Shown one piece after another: positions 15,653 to 23,426 of a DNA stretch of 32,125 nucleotides (the stretch's first letter is position 1; every line of letters starts with the position of its first letter). The notes below the pieces were generated by a model. That model was given only the letters and a program-made list of their open reading frames with translations, was not told where the DNA came from and ran no database searches. The position numbers and the translations under genes are program-made. The stretch covers positions 1 to 32,125 of the forward strand of contig JAGRMK010000004.1 in NCBI GenBank assembly GCA_020441345.1, written 5' to 3'. Source of the stretch: Paracoccaceae bacterium. GTDB taxonomy: Bacteria; Pseudomonadota; Alphaproteobacteria; Rhodobacterales; Rhodobacteraceae.

Positions 15653-16744
15653 ATGAACGGGAATACCATCCGTGTCGCAATCGTAGGCATCGGCAATTGC
15701 GCATCGTCCTTCGTTCAGGCGCTCACGTTTTATCGCGGGAGCCCCGAAGACATCAGTGCCATGACCGGCCTGATGCATGACGAACTCGGTGGCTACCGCA
15801 TCGACGACATCGAGGTCGTCGCGGCTTTCGACGTGCACGCCGGCAAAGTCGGCCAGGATTTGTCCGACGCGATCCATTGCCCGCCCAACAACACCCTGCG
15901 CTTTGCCGATGTGGCACCGCTGGGCGTCACGGTCCAGCGCGGCCCGACGCTGGATGGAATCGGAACCTATGTCGAAGACATGGTGCCGTTGTCCGATCTG
16001 CCTGATGTCGATGTCGCGCAGGTGCTCAAGGACAGTGGCGCGCAAGTCCTGATCAACTATCTGCCCGTGGGGTCCGAGGCGGCAACCCGGTTCTATGTCG
16101 AGCAGGCCCTTGAAGCAGGCTGCGGCGTCATCAATTGCATTCCGGTGTTCATCGCCTCGGACCCGGTCTGGTCGGAACGGTTTCGCGCGGCCGGCCTGCC
16201 GATCATCGGCGACGATATCAAGAGCCAGGTGGGCGCCACCATCGTGCACCGGACACTGGTCAACCTGTTCAAGGATCGCGGCGTGCGCGTCGACCGGACC
16301 TATCAGCTCAATTTCGGCGGCAACACCGATTTCAAGAACATGCTGGAACGTCAGCGCCTTGAATCAAAGAAGATCTCGAAAACCCGCGCGGTCTCCAGCC
16401 AGACCGCCAACGCTTTGGCGGACAAGGACATCCATGTCGGACCCAGCGACTATGTGCCCTGGCTCGATGATCGCAAATGGGCGCAGATCCGCATCGAGGG
16501 CACCGGCATCGGCGGTGCGCCGGTCAATATCGAACTGAAGCTGGAGGTCTGGGATTCCCCCAACTCGGCCGGCGTCGTGCTGGATGCGGTGCGTTGCCTG
16601 AAGCTGGCCTTCGACCGGGGGATCGCCGGATGCATCGAGGCGCCGTCAAGTTTCTACATGAAATCGCCCCCCGTGCAGATCGAAGACAAGGACGCCATGC
16701 GGCGCTTGCAGATCTTCATTGACGCGACCGCGACGAAAGCCTGA
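15653..16744 (+). CDS. ino1: myo-inositol-1(3)-phosphate synthase
   Basis: A 363-residue cytoplasmic NAD-dependent enzyme that cyclises glucose 6-phosphate to inositol phosphate. Residues 7-20 (VAIVGIGNCASSF) form the NAD-binding start of the short actinobacterial-type Ino1 proteins. The catalytic half has the conserved GDDIKSQVGATIVHR, LNFGGNTDFKNM, WLDDRKWAQIRIEG and LKLEVWDSPNSAGVVLDAVR blocks. The gene is 45 bp upstream of the SPT-like gene on the same strand. Inositol lipids are uncommon in this bacterial group, so the gene points to a special phosphoinositol product, probably the head group used by the PAP2 and CDP-alcohol enzymes encoded nearby. Confidence 0.95.
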   Translation: MNGNTIRVAIVGIGNCASSFVQALTFYRGSPEDISAMTGLMHDELGGYRIDDIEVVAAFDVHAGKVGQDLSDAIHCPPNNTLRFADVAPLGVTVQRGPTLDGIGTYVEDMVPLSDLPDVDVAQVLKDSGAQVLINYLPVGSEAATRFYVEQALEAGCGVINCIPVFIASDPVWSERFRAAGLPIIGDDIKSQVGATIVHRTLVNLFKDRGVRVDRTYQLNFGGNTDFKNMLERQRLESKKISKTRAVSSQTANALADKDIHVGPSDYVPWLDDRKWAQIRIEGTGIGGAPVNIELKLEVWDSPNSAGVVLDAVRCLKLAFDRGIAGCIEAPSSFYMKSPPVQIEDKDAMRRLQIFIDATATKA

Positions 16745-16789
16745 CAACGCCGTCGGGTTGAGGACGCGCAAATCCATGGGACAGCGCAA

Positions 16790-18019
16790 ATGGCCGATAC
16801 GGCAAAGGTGAAAAGCTCGTTCAACGACGTGATGGCGCGGCGGTTTTCGCGCACCTTCCAGCGCGCGGCCCAGGGGCTCAGCGCCGAGGATATCGCCCAG
16901 TCGGGCGCCCGCGATGCCTTCTTTGCACCGGTCGATGCGCTGGCCGCCGATGTCCAGGCAAAGGGCGGCGCTTTCCTCAGCTTTGGTCACTACGATTACC
17001 TTGGCGTGTCCGGTCATCCCGCGGTGATCGAGGCCGGGGTCGCCGCGCTGCGTCAGTTCGGCGCCGGCGCCGGGGCCTCGCGGCTGGTGGGCGGCGAGCG
17101 GTTGGCACATCGCGCCCTGGAACAGGCCATGGCGGGCTTTCTGGGCGCCGAAGCGACGCTGATGATGATCAGCGGATACCTCGCCAACCTGTCGCTCATC
17201 CCGCATCTGCTGACTGCGCAAGACCTGCTGATCATCGATTCGCTTGCGCATAACTCGATTGCCAGCACCGCGCGCACCGGCGGATATGACTGCCGGACCT
17301 TCGCACATAACGATTGCGACGCGCTGGAGCGTATTCTAGAGGCCGAGCGCGGCAATTATCGCCAGGTTCTGATTGTCACCGAAGGCCTGTTCTCGATGGA
17401 TGGCGACATCCCCGATCTGCCGCGCCTTCTGGCGATGAAAGAACGGCACGACGCTTGGCTGATGCTGGACGAGGCGCATTCCTATGGCGTTCTGGGCGCG
17501 ACCGGGCGCGGGATTACCGAGCATTTCGGCATCGACCCCCGGCGCATCGACATTTCGGTCGGCACCCTGTCCAAGAGCTTCGGCGCGTCCGGCGGTTTCA
17601 TCGCGGCGGCCGCGCATGTGATCGAATGGCTGCGCTACACCCTGCCCGGCTTCGTGTTCAGCGTCGGCCTGTCACCGGCGACGGTGGCGACGGTCCGCGC
17701 GGCGCTGGAGCTGCTGGTCGCCGAGCCCGAGCGCCTGGACCGCCTGCGCGAAACATCGGCCTATTTCCTGCGCCGCGCACGGGACGCGGGGCTGAACACC
17801 GGCCCAGCGATCGGTATTGCGGTGGTGCCTGTCCTCTTTGACAGCACGGCGCAGACGATGAGGATGGCAAAACGGTTGCGCGATGCGGGGATCTACGCCC
17901 CGCCGGTTGCCCAGGTCGGCGTGCCGGTGGACAGCCCGCGCATCCGGTTCTTCCTGACCGCGAACCATACGCGCGCGGACATCGACCGCGTGATCGGGTT
18001 GCTTGCACAGCCGGACTGA
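16790..18019 (+). CDS. alpha-oxoamine synthase, candidate serine palmitoyltransferase
   Basis: A 409-residue PLP enzyme of the AONS/KBL/SPT family. The Schiff-base lysine is Lys262 in GTLSKSFGASGGF; Asp227 and His230 lie in LMLDEAHSYGVLGATGRGITEHFG, a form closer to SPT than to AONS; His154 in LAHNSIA is the ring-stacking residue. SPT condenses acyl-CoA or acyl-ACP with serine to 3-ketosphinganine. No other biotin genes are near, whereas an ACP, a reductase and a ceramide synthase candidate are. Rhizobial RkpG is a related enzyme from a capsule locus, so a different amino acid or lipid is possible. It is probably co-transcribed with ino1. Confidence 0.82.
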   Translation: MADTAKVKSSFNDVMARRFSRTFQRAAQGLSAEDIAQSGARDAFFAPVDALAADVQAKGGAFLSFGHYDYLGVSGHPAVIEAGVAALRQFGAGAGASRLVGGERLAHRALEQAMAGFLGAEATLMMISGYLANLSLIPHLLTAQDLLIIDSLAHNSIASTARTGGYDCRTFAHNDCDALERILEAERGNYRQVLIVTEGLFSMDGDIPDLPRLLAMKERHDAWLMLDEAHSYGVLGATGRGITEHFGIDPRRIDISVGTLSKSFGASGGFIAAAAHVIEWLRYTLPGFVFSVGLSPATVATVRAALELLVAEPERLDRLRETSAYFLRRARDAGLNTGPAIGIAVVPVLFDSTAQTMRMAKRLRDAGIYAPPVAQVGVPVDSPRIRFFLTANHTRADIDRVIGLLAQPD

Positions 18020-18829
18020 TCAGCGCGGCAAATCGTCCGGGGCCAGCCCCGTGTGCCTGAGGCTATAGGTCAGGATACGGTCAACCACCGGCGCCGGGGC
18101 AATCGCCCCCAGCGCGACCGCCAGCCGCAACGGCCAGGGAAAGGCGCTGATCCGGGCGCCGCGCGCGACATCGCGGGCGATGCGGTCGGCGGCGCGCTCG
18201 GGGGTCCAGAGCCAGGGGCGCGGCGTTGTCAGGGACTGGCTCATCGGCGTGTCGACAAACCCGGGCAGCACCAGGGTCACGGTCACGCCCTGCGGTCGCA
18301 ACAGCCGCCGGGTGGCATCGGCGTAGATCTTCAGCGCGGCCTTGGACGCCGAGTAGACCGGCGATTGCGGCAGGCCGATCCCGCCCTGGATCGAGCCGAC
18401 GATGACCACGTGCCCCGCCCCGCGCCGTGCCATGCGCGGCTGCAAGGGCGTCACGGTATTCAGAACACCCAACGTGTTCACCGACATCAGGTCACGCGCC
18501 TGTGCGCCGTTTTCGCCCCCCCTCGCCGCCAGGGCCCGATTGCCGCCCAACCCCGCCGCCGCGATCACCATATCAACCGGATGCGCCGCATCGCGCGACT
18601 CGATCCAGGGTTCCAGTGTCGCGTGATCCGTGACATCGATCTGCGCGGCCGCGATCTCGGCCCCCAACGCGCGACAGGCAGCGGCGACCGCGTCGAGCCG
18701 GTCGGCATCGCGGCCGATCAGCGACAACAGGCGACCGGGCGCGGCATAGCGCAACGCCAGGGCGCGGCCGATGCCGCTGCTGGCGCCGGTGATCATCACA
18801 TGCGTCGGATTATCCCGCCGCCCCGCCAT
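18020..18829 (-). CDS. short-chain dehydrogenase/reductase, candidate 3-ketosphinganine reductase
   Basis: A 269-residue classical SDR: TGASSGIG at the nucleotide site, the NAAAG-equivalent AAAGLGG, and the catalytic Ser in VGSIQG with YSASK. The C-terminus has hydrophobic stretches (AFPWPLRLAVALGAIAPAPVV) that may touch the membrane, as in Tsc10/FVT1-type ketosphinganine reductases and rhizobial RkpH. A strong AGGAGG site (18839-18844) supports the start. The gene converges on the SPT-like gene with no spacing: the stops form TGATCA at 18017-18022. Reduction of the SPT product is the obvious role from context. SDR substrates cannot be read from sequence alone. Confidence 0.78.
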   Translation of the reverse strand: MAGRRDNPTHVMITGASSGIGRALALRYAAPGRLLSLIGRDADRLDAVAAACRALGAEIAAAQIDVTDHATLEPWIESRDAAHPVDMVIAAAGLGGNRALAARGGENGAQARDLMSVNTLGVLNTVTPLQPRMARRGAGHVVIVGSIQGGIGLPQSPVYSASKAALKIYADATRRLLRPQGVTVTLVLPGFVDTPMSQSLTTPRPWLWTPERAADRIARDVARGARISAFPWPLRLAVALGAIAPAPVVDRILTYSLRHTGLAPDDLPR

Positions 18830-18959
18830 CGCCGCGCGCCTCCTGCCGGTTTCCCGGTTCTTCTAGCATGTCCGCCTGTCGCCGTGCCAGTCCAGCCTGC
18901 GGGGTGGCGGCGGCGGATCACCCCGGCTATCCTGCTACCGCAAACCCCGAGGGAAAACC

Positions 18960-19562
18960 GTGCGCATTCATGAACCCTTCATCACCCCTGTCGCGCGCCG
19001 CCTTGCCGGTGGCCCGCTGACCCCGAATGCGGTCACGCTGGCCTCGGTGCCGCCGGCGTTGCTGGCCGGGGTCTGCGCGGCGCTGGGCTGGTTCGAGGGT
19101 GCGGCGCTCTTGTTCGGGCTCAGCGGGGTGCTGGACCTGCTCGATGGCGCGCTGGCCCGCGCGTTGGCCCGGCGCACGGATTTCGGCGCGTTGCTGGATT
19201 CATCGCTGGACCGGGTGGCGGATGCCTGTGTGCCGATCGGGCTGGTGGTCTATTACGCGCCGCACGGCATCGTCGCGGCGATCCCGGCGCTGTTCCTGCT
19301 GGCCTCGCTGTGGATTTCCTACATCCGCGCGCGGGCGCAATCGCTGGGCCTGGACCTGCCCCGTCTGTGGATGCGCCGCGAGGACCGGTTCGTTGCGCTG
19401 GTTCTGGCCTTGCTGCTGGCGCGCTGGGTCGCGCCGGGGGCCGCCCTGCCCGCGCCGCTGCTGTTGTGGGTTCTGGGGATCGTTGCCGTCCTGGGCTTTG
19501 TCGCCGGGGCGATGGCGCTGGCCCATGCCGCGCGTCAGGCCCGTCAGACCCCGCCCCAATAG
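18960..19562 (+). CDS. CDP-alcohol phosphatidyltransferase, candidate phosphatidylinositol(-phosphate) synthase
   Basis: A 200-residue membrane enzyme with the full CDP-alcohol transferase signature D-x2-D-G-x2-A-R-x8-G-x3-D-x3-D: Asp59, Asp62, Gly63, Arg67, Gly76, Asp80 and Asp84. It joins a CDP-activated lipid to an alcohol. The short length and an ino1 gene upstream suggest an inositol-phosphate or inositol acceptor, though PgsA-like glycerol-phosphate transfer is not excluded. GTG at 18960 follows GAGG at 18949-18952. It is divergent from the SDR gene (130 bp between starts) and overlaps the convergent glycosyltransferase by 19 bp. No phosphatidylinositol-phosphate phosphatase gene is visible in the window. 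Confidence 0.85.
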   Translation: MRIHEPFITPVARRLAGGPLTPNAVTLASVPPALLAGVCAALGWFEGAALLFGLSGVLDLLDGALARALARRTDFGALLDSSLDRVADACVPIGLVVYYAPHGIVAAIPALFLLASLWISYIRARAQSLGLDLPRLWMRREDRFVALVLALLLARWVAPGAALPAPLLLWVLGIVAVLGFVAGAMALAHAARQARQTPPQ

Positions 19563-20428
19563 GGCGCGAAGGCCGCGATCGCGGCGGCGTCGTTCTGGCC
19601 TGAACGGTTTGGCCCATCGGTCAGCGCCTGAACGGCCGAGCCTGGGGTCTCGACCGGGAAGCGGCGCGTCGGCACCACCACCCGCCGCACGCCGCGCCGT
19701 GCCAGATGGCCCGAGATCCAGACGTCATCCACCCAGCGCACCGCCTCGGGATAGCCTGAGAAATCCTGCACCGCATCGTCGAGCGCGCCAGGCGGCAGCA
19801 GATAGCCCCAGGTTCCGAACAGGATATCGACCGGAACGGGCGCAGAGATCGCGCTGCACAGCACATGCGCCAGTGCCGGGAATGACACGCCCGGCGCCAC
19901 GCTTACCCCGCGCAGACCGACGGCGGCAGCGGGATCGGCCCGGTGCGAGGCAAGAAGCCCGGCCAGAAAATCGCGCGGATAGATCACATCGTCATCGACC
20001 ACCACGATCCGCGCCTTGGGTTCGGCGCGCAGCGTCGGCAGCAGTTTCGACGCCGGCCCCGCATCGGTGCAGCGCAGAACCTCGACCCCCTCGGGCAGCG
20101 CCAGTGTCGCGGGGGCGGGATAGGGCTGACCAGTGCGGCGCGACACCTCGGGCAAACACAGCACGATCCGGTCGGCGGGCTCGGTCTGGTCGATGAGGCT
20201 GCGCAGCGTGGCGCGCAGACGGTGCGCCCGCGCGGGAATCGTGGTCAGCGTCACCACCACCCGTTCGGGCCGGGGTTCGGGCCGGGGCTCGGGCGACGGG
20301 CGACGCGCCGGATCGCGCCAGGCCAGTTGCAGCGCCCGCGCATAGACCCCGGCGATCTGGCCCAGGCCAGGATTGCGATAGCGTGCAAGGGTGCGCGCGA
20401 TGTTCTGCGAGAGCGGAACCTTGCTCAT
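19544..20428 (-). CDS. GT-A type glycosyltransferase-like protein
   Basis: A 294-residue protein. The segment VVVTLTTIPARAHRLRATLRSLIDQ (57-81) and the metal-binding DDD at 145-147 in IVVVDDDVIYP place it in a GT2-like GT-A family of surface-sugar enzymes; a later RWVDDVWISG pair may be the acceptor base. Residues 45-55 are a Pro-Glu-Arg repeat encoded by a 12-bp tandem repeat. No membrane segment is obvious. Its ATG overlaps the stop of the GT32 gene (20425-20428), so both are co-expressed. The 3' end overlaps the CDP-alcohol transferase gene by 19 bp on the other strand. Donor and acceptor are unknown. Confidence 0.8.
   Translation of the reverse strand: MSKVPLSQNIARTLARYRNPGLGQIAGVYARALQLAWRDPARRPSPEPRPEPRPERVVVTLTTIPARAHRLRATLRSLIDQTEPADRIVLCLPEVSRRTGQPYPAPATLALPEGVEVLRCTDAGPASKLLPTLRAEPKARIVVVDDDVIYPRDFLAGLLASHRADPAAAVGLRGVSVAPGVSFPALAHVLCSAISAPVPVDILFGTWGYLLPPGALDDAVQDFSGYPEAVRWVDDVWISGHLARRGVRRVVVPTRRFPVETPGSAVQALTDGPNRSGQNDAAAIAAFAPYWGGV
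20264..20294. repeat. 12-bp tandem repeat in the GT-A gene
   Basis: About 2.6 copies of ttcgggccgggg. On the minus strand they encode P-E-P-R-P-E-P-R-P-E in the linker between the N-terminal tail and the catalytic domain. In-frame unit length. Confidence 0.85.
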
Positions 20429-21204
20429 CCGCCCTGCCCCCAGACCGCGGCCGCGGGGCTCCAGACGGGGGCGGCAAACGGATTGACCGGGCGGTTGCGT
20501 TCGATCCAGCGGCGCCTGAGCGAGCCAGGTGCAAGGTCGGCGGCTTTCCAGCTTCCGTGGGTTTCGTGGCGCGCGACCATGTGCCGGTTCACGGGCCAGA
20601 CATTCGGATAATCGAGCGGTGCCATCAGCTGAATTTGCGACCCGACCCAGACATCGGGCCAGACGCGGTCCTGCAACAGACGGGTCAACATGCGCGGGCC
20701 GGTGATGTCCTCGATCCGGTCGCGGGTCACGGCGGGCGCGGCGTCGAACAGGGCAAACGCCCGATCCAGCGCGGCGCGCAGAAACGGGTGGCCCGGCTCT
20801 GCGGCCAGAATGCAGTTGGCGATCTGGATGCCCCGGCGATAGCCCAGTTCGCGCTGGCGCTGGCGGCCAAGATGCGCCTCGATGGACACCGAGCAAGGGC
20901 GCGCGAACAGATCCTGTGGCAGGGGGCGCAGGGGCTGCATGTCGATATCGGCGTAAATCCCGCCATCGCGCAACAGCACCGCCAGCCGGAACACATCGGC
21001 GCGCATCACGCCAAAGGGCATCGCGTCATAGGCTGTCATATGCTCGGGCGATACCTCGGCAATCACCGCCCGGCTGGCGGCATCGTCATAAAGCCGCAGG
21101 GTCAGCGCCGGGTTCAGCCGCGCCCAGGCCGCGCGCAAGGCTTCGGCGCGGAGCGGCAGCCCGGCGGTTTTCCAGGTCTGTGACAGGATGCGAGGCAGGG
21201 ACAT
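20425..21204 (-). CDS. GT32-family glycosyltransferase, candidate inositol-phosphoceramide glycosyltransferase
   Basis: A 259-residue protein of the Gly_transf_sug/DXD family. The N-terminus PRILSQTWKT is the usual family start, and MRADVFRLAVLLRDGGIYADIDM (67-89) holds the metal-binding D-x-D Asp86/Asp88. GT32 includes Och1 and the yeast MIPC synthases Sur1/Csh1, which mannosylate inositol phosphorylceramide, as well as bacterial capsule and LPS enzymes. The presence of inositol and ceramide genes makes the MIPC-like role attractive, but the family alone does not prove it. The ATG at 21204 precedes the conserved start; its ribosome site is weak. It is divergent from the CE4 gene. Confidence 0.83.
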   Translation of the reverse strand: MSLPRILSQTWKTAGLPLRAEALRAAWARLNPALTLRLYDDAASRAVIAEVSPEHMTAYDAMPFGVMRADVFRLAVLLRDGGIYADIDMQPLRPLPQDLFARPCSVSIEAHLGRQRQRELGYRRGIQIANCILAAEPGHPFLRAALDRAFALFDAAPAVTRDRIEDITGPRMLTRLLQDRVWPDVWVGSQIQLMAPLDYPNVWPVNRHMVARHETHGSWKAADLAPGSLRRRWIERNRPVNPFAAPVWSPAAAVWGQGG

Positions 21205-21336
21205 CGAGGCCGGTTCAATGACGAACCGCGACGATAGGGCGTTGCGCGCAGGGTTACAACCGGCGCGGCACCGGCGCCGATTGCCTTTCCCCGCGCCCCT
21301 GCGGTAGTTTCGCAAAGCCAAGTCAAAGGACGCCCA

Positions 21337-22056
21337 GTGCCACCCAGCCGCATCGCCTATATGACCGTCGACGCCGAGCCCGATTGCCCGCCGTTCCTGT
21401 GGACCTGGCGTGGGATAACCGAGGGGATGCCCCGGCTTCTGGCGCTTTTGGCCGAAGAGGGCGTGCCCGCGACCTTCTTTACCACCGGCGCGACGGCTGA
21501 AACCCACCCCGGCACCGTGACCGAAATCGTTGCAGGCGGACATGAACTGGCGTGTCACGGATATTCGCACACCAATTTCAAGACGATGGATGCCGCGACC
21601 GCGCGCGATGAGATCGCGCGCACGAATGCCATCCTGCGTCGGCACGCGCCGGTCACGTCGTTCCGCGCGCCCTATCTTTCGTTTCCCGAAGCCTATGTGC
21701 CGATCCTGGCGGATCAGGGGTTCACGGTGGACAGTTCACGCGGCGCCTACAAGCGCAACGAGCCCCGCAACGCCACGGCGGGTATGCCGTTCCGGCTGGA
21801 TGCCTCGGTCACGTCCAGCGTGCTGCGCATCCCGCATCTGGTGCGCGATCCCTGGTTTGCGATGCTGAAAAGCCCGGTGACCCTGTTTGTGCACCCTTGG
21901 GAATTCGTCGATCTGACGCAGACCGGGATCCGCTATGACTGCCGGTTCCGCACCGGCCAGCCCGCCCTGGACCGGCTGCGCAGCGCGCTGCGGTGGTTCA
22001 AGACGCGCGGCTTCGAGTTTCGCCTGGTGCACGAGGCCCCGACCCTAGCCGCCTGA
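21337..22056 (+). CDS. CE4 polysaccharide deacetylase family protein
   Basis: A 239-residue NodB-fold protein without a signal peptide. Motif 1 is TVDAEPD (Asp12), the zinc histidines are His74 and His78 in CHGYSH, motif 3 is FRAPYLSF (Arg110) and the late histidine is His186 in FVHPWEF; this VDAE/HPWEF subtype is common in exopolysaccharide loci. Such enzymes remove N- or O-acetyl groups from sugars. GTG at 21337 is preceded by AAAGGA (21325-21330). It converges with the GT4 gene, overlapping by 12 bp. A cytoplasmic location would suit action on a lipid-linked sugar before export. Confidence 0.88.
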   Translation: MPPSRIAYMTVDAEPDCPPFLWTWRGITEGMPRLLALLAEEGVPATFFTTGATAETHPGTVTEIVAGGHELACHGYSHTNFKTMDAATARDEIARTNAILRRHAPVTSFRAPYLSFPEAYVPILADQGFTVDSSRGAYKRNEPRNATAGMPFRLDASVTSSVLRIPHLVRDPWFAMLKSPVTLFVHPWEFVDLTQTGIRYDCRFRTGQPALDRLRSALRWFKTRGFEFRLVHEAPTLAA

Positions 22057-23121
22057 ACACAAACGGGCGTAAAGCGCCAGATGCGTTTGCGCCACGACCG
22101 CCCAGTCATAGCGCGCCAGTGCGGGGCGCGGCCCGGCCAACCGCCGCCACAGCGCGGGGTCGCGGGCCAGCCGCAGCGCAGCCTCGGACATGGCCGAATC
22201 GTTGGCGCACAGGAACCCGTCCTCGCCGTCGCGGATGAACTCGGACAGCCCGTTGCCTGCGCGGCCGATCACCGGCAGCCCGGCGGCGCGCGCCTCGAGC
22301 GCGGCGATGCCAAAGGATTCGTGCCGCGATGGCAGGACAAAGGCATGCGCCCCGCGATAGAGAGCGCGCAAGCCGCTGCGGTCCAGCCAGCCCGGCGTCG
22401 TCACCCCGTCACCCAGCCGGGCATGGCGACGCCCCGTGCCCGCGACCACCATCTCAACCGGGTGATCCAGCGCGCGGGCAACCGTGTCACGCACCGACAG
22501 CAAGACCTGCGGGCGTTTCTTGCGTTCCAGCCGCATCGCCGAGACCAGCCGAAAGGCTTTGGCCGGGGCCTGTGGCGCGCTGTCTGCCATCCAGAACCCC
22601 GCATCGAACCCGTTGGGCAACACCAACGGCCGAGAGCCCGGCACAAGCGCCCCAAGATGATCGGCGATCCGCGCGTTGACAGCTGTCAACGCCACTCCCG
22701 ACAGCCGCGCCCCGGCCAACCGCCCGGCGAAGGCCAGGAGCGGCGCCATCGCCGAAAGATCGGAATGCGCGGTGATCACGACCGGCAGGCCCGACTGGCG
22801 CGCGGCAATCAGCCCCGCGACGCAGGCCGGAGCAACGATGCTGGCGTGGATATGCACGACATCCGGCGCAATGGCGTGCAGCGCGGCGCGGGTCCGTCGC
22901 ACCAGCAGCGGCGACACCGCCAGATCAAGGCCGGGCAGACGCGCCCCGTGAAGCCGGTGAACCGGGACCAGATCGTCCTGCGCGTGCGGCTGCGGGGTGA
23001 TCACGTTCACCACGGCCCCGGCCGTCGTCAAGGCCCGCGTGAGCCCTGTCAACTGGCTCTCGATGCCGCCCCGACGCGGGGCAAACCAGTCGCTGATCTG
23101 TGCGACCCTCACGCGCCGCAC
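22045..23121 (-). CDS. GT4 glycosyltransferase, PIG-A/PimA-like N-terminus
   Basis: A 358-residue GT-B enzyme. The start VRVAQISDWFAPRRGGIESQL resembles the glycine-rich acceptor loop of PIG-A and PimA type enzymes, which add sugars to phosphatidylinositol. The C-terminal donor domain has the E-x7-E pair Glu268/Glu276 in ESFGIAALE. GTG at 23121 was taken as start; a second in-frame GTG at 23112 is equally possible, and no clear ribosome site distinguishes them. Many polysaccharide GT4 enzymes share these motifs, so the inositol-lipid role is a context-based guess. It is next to a deacetylase gene. Confidence 0.87.
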   Translation of the reverse strand: MRRVRVAQISDWFAPRRGGIESQLTGLTRALTTAGAVVNVITPQPHAQDDLVPVHRLHGARLPGLDLAVSPLLVRRTRAALHAIAPDVVHIHASIVAPACVAGLIAARQSGLPVVITAHSDLSAMAPLLAFAGRLAGARLSGVALTAVNARIADHLGALVPGSRPLVLPNGFDAGFWMADSAPQAPAKAFRLVSAMRLERKKRPQVLLSVRDTVARALDHPVEMVVAGTGRRHARLGDGVTTPGWLDRSGLRALYRGAHAFVLPSRHESFGIAALEARAAGLPVIGRAGNGLSEFIRDGEDGFLCANDSAMSEAALRLARDPALWRRLAGPRPALARYDWAVVAQTHLALYARLCSGG

Positions 23122-23426
23122 CAGCCGAAGGGATGCGAACCTACCCTGGTTGACCTCATGAAAACCCCTTCCAAGCCCGAGCAGACGCGCCTGTCACCGC
23201 GCGCATCCTACCTGCACAGGCCACCCGGTTGCCAGCGGCCAGGCAAACAGATCGCGCCGCGCTGATGCATCCATGCCCCAGCCGGTCACGGAAATAGGCG
23301 CCGCATTTGAACTGATCGGCTTGCATGTTACGATGTCGGCCCGTTTCGGCGTGCCTGGCGCTCCGAATCATTCAGTGCCGGGCATGCGATAATTGCCCTA
23401 CCAGGTCAGCAGGCAGGGAGAATGCC
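23122..23426. other. 305-bp intergenic region with possible promoter
   Basis: No supported gene was found between the GT4 start and the outer-membrane protein gene. A GATAAT hexamer at 23388-23393 lies about 34 bp upstream of the barrel-protein ATG and could be a -10 box, but no convincing -35 box sits 17 bp before it. A 35-codon ATG frame at 23158-23265 lacks a ribosome site. Confidence 0.4.

Noticed and set aside
16790..18019. Biotin synthesis enzyme BioF
   Set aside because: No bioA, bioB or bioD nearby, the DEAHSYGV form is SPT-like, and the neighbours are lipid genes. Not fully excluded.
7018..19562. A rhizobial rkp-1-type capsule lipid locus as the sole explanation
   Set aside because: The AONS/SDR/ACP set and the nearby exporter fit, but this model does not explain ino1, the Aur1-like protein or the CDP-alcohol transferase. 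Kept as an alternative only.
23158..23265. Possible 35-residue peptide gene
   Set aside because: There is an ATG and a stop but no ribosome site, no hydrophobic or recognisable pattern, and the composition is that of the surrounding DNA.
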